Source: Vicia villosa (lineage: Eukaryota; Streptophyta; Magnoliopsida; Fabales; Fabaceae). From it: a DNA stretch of 64,000 nt. The position numbers and the translations under genes were made by a program. The notes under the pieces were generated by a model. That model ran no database searches. It saw only the letters and a list, made by a program, of their open reading frames with translations, and was not told the DNA's origin. Below, piece after piece: positions 63,290-64,000 of the stretch; position 1 is the first letter of the stretch; every line of letters begins with the position of its first letter. The stretch lies in NCBI RefSeq assembly GCF_029867415.1, contig NC_081186.1:104258753-104322752 (forward strand), read 5' to 3'.

Positions 63290-64000
63290 TCAATCTAAGC
63301 TGACATATTTTGGCAGTATAGGCATAAGCCGTTGCCAATGTTGTAACCGCCCGGCAAATCCTACCATCCAAGAAGTCGCATCTTTTGTGCGATATTTCTT
63401 CCATTCATTTGTGACAGGTGGAAACGGGAATCCTTCATTCATGTTTACCTGCACATAAAATAAATATTAGAAAAAGTCAAATAGTGATTGAATGTACCAA
63501 AATTGTGTTACTAATTACCTGAACCCAATGATTTCCATTGACAAATCCGATGCAGTAAATGGATGCATTAGGTGAATGTGCACTCGTCATAGGAAAGTAA
63601 CTCAAACTAGGGTGACCTAAAGAGACGAGAACAACATTATACCGATTAGCTATTACATATCCTAACTCAGGTAACGTCATCCATTTATTTGGTGGTTGTT
63701 GTCCTAAAGTTTCTATCACCAACGATGATCTCACTGTTGGAAGGCGTTCACCAAATAAATCCTCATACAACTTGCTTCTAGGACCTATAATTTCTTTCTC
63801 CAAATCCCGACGAACCATTGACCATCCATCTGTGCCATAACCATGCAAAGATGCAATGGCTCTAAACCCACAATTTCCATCATCTCTTACATCAACAATG
63901 TCATCAATAAATGGTCTGATGTAATCTGGAAATTGTACAATGTATTTATCAAATTCTTTATTTTTTGAGGTTTGGGATAGTTGTGAATATAACCTCTTTG
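63290..64000 (-). CDS. OTU-type cysteine protease, partial (runs off the edge)
   Basis: Two minus-strand exons, 64000(cut)-63519 and 63448-63290, share a GT-AG intron and stay in phase. The product contains FIDDIVDVRDDGNCGFRAIA, the OTU catalytic block (Asp and Cys in DGNCGF), and GFVNGNHWVQ, which supplies the catalytic His. The C-terminal tail is Trp-rich and ends WQRLMPILPKYVSLD. OTU domains cleave ubiquitin chains. Proteases of this type also occur inside plant Mutator-like transposons. The stop is 225 bp from the PMD stop in convergent orientation, which suggests the two belong to one mobile unit. No lesion is visible in the part shown; the N-terminus lies beyond 64000. Confidence 0.85.

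Overview
The window is nuclear DNA from a flowering plant, most likely a papilionoid legume of the Medicago/Trifolium/pea clade. It is very AT-rich and full of long (TA)n tracts. It has spliced genes with GT-AG introns and dense, nested transposable elements of plant families (hAT, Mutator-like, Stowaway, Ty1/copia, L1-type LINE, Cassandra). The legume assignment is inferred from overall character and repeat style; no marker gene proves it.

Four host loci can be supported. (1) 1577-5373 (+) is a nine-exon gene for a multi-pass membrane protein. (2) 9571-11619 (+) is COX19, a twin-CX9C mitochondrial copper-handling protein. (3) 13008-13223 and 24579-24806 (both -) are two duplicated genes for small secreted four-cysteine peptides. 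(4) 44670-49564 (-) is a five-exon ENTH/VHS adaptor gene of the MTV1 type. At 59.5-64.0 kb lies a plant-mobile-domain (PMD) gene whose 5' part is tandemly triplicated. It faces a convergent OTU-type cysteine protease gene that runs off the right edge. That pair probably belongs to a large transposon or its remains.

Layout. 0-6 kb: foldback element and membrane-protein gene, with a hAT element in intron 1 that itself holds a Mutator-like MITE. 6-9 kb: non-autonomous hAT, small MITE, 72-bp minisatellite. 9.5-11.6 kb: COX19. 12.7-25.1 kb: the two peptide genes, separated by an LTR-like piece, two decayed LINE copies and a 2.4-kb long-inverted-repeat element built from palindromes. 25-31 kb: deleted copia element and LINE remnant. 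33.6-34.7 kb: hAT with a transposase remnant. 35-40.5 kb: decayed copia element on the minus strand, itself hit by a smaller insertion. 40.9-44.3 kb: three non-autonomous hAT elements. 44.7-49.6 kb: MTV1-like gene with MITEs in its introns. 50.06-54.50 kb: full-length hAT with a broken transposase. 54.6-56.2 kb: Stowaway elements nested around a Mutator-like element that may carry captured DNA. 56.9-57.7 kb: a complete Cassandra TRIM retrotransposon with 5S rRNA-like sequence in its LTRs. 59.4-64 kb: hairpin array, PMD triplication and OTU gene.

The host genes look unrelated in function (mitochondrial assembly, trans-Golgi sorting, membrane protein, secreted peptides), so no pathway links them. 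Twelve insertions have target-site duplications readable directly from the sequence, which gives exact element ends and the order of nesting. Exon boundaries were derived by hand from reading frame and splice sites, without transcript data.
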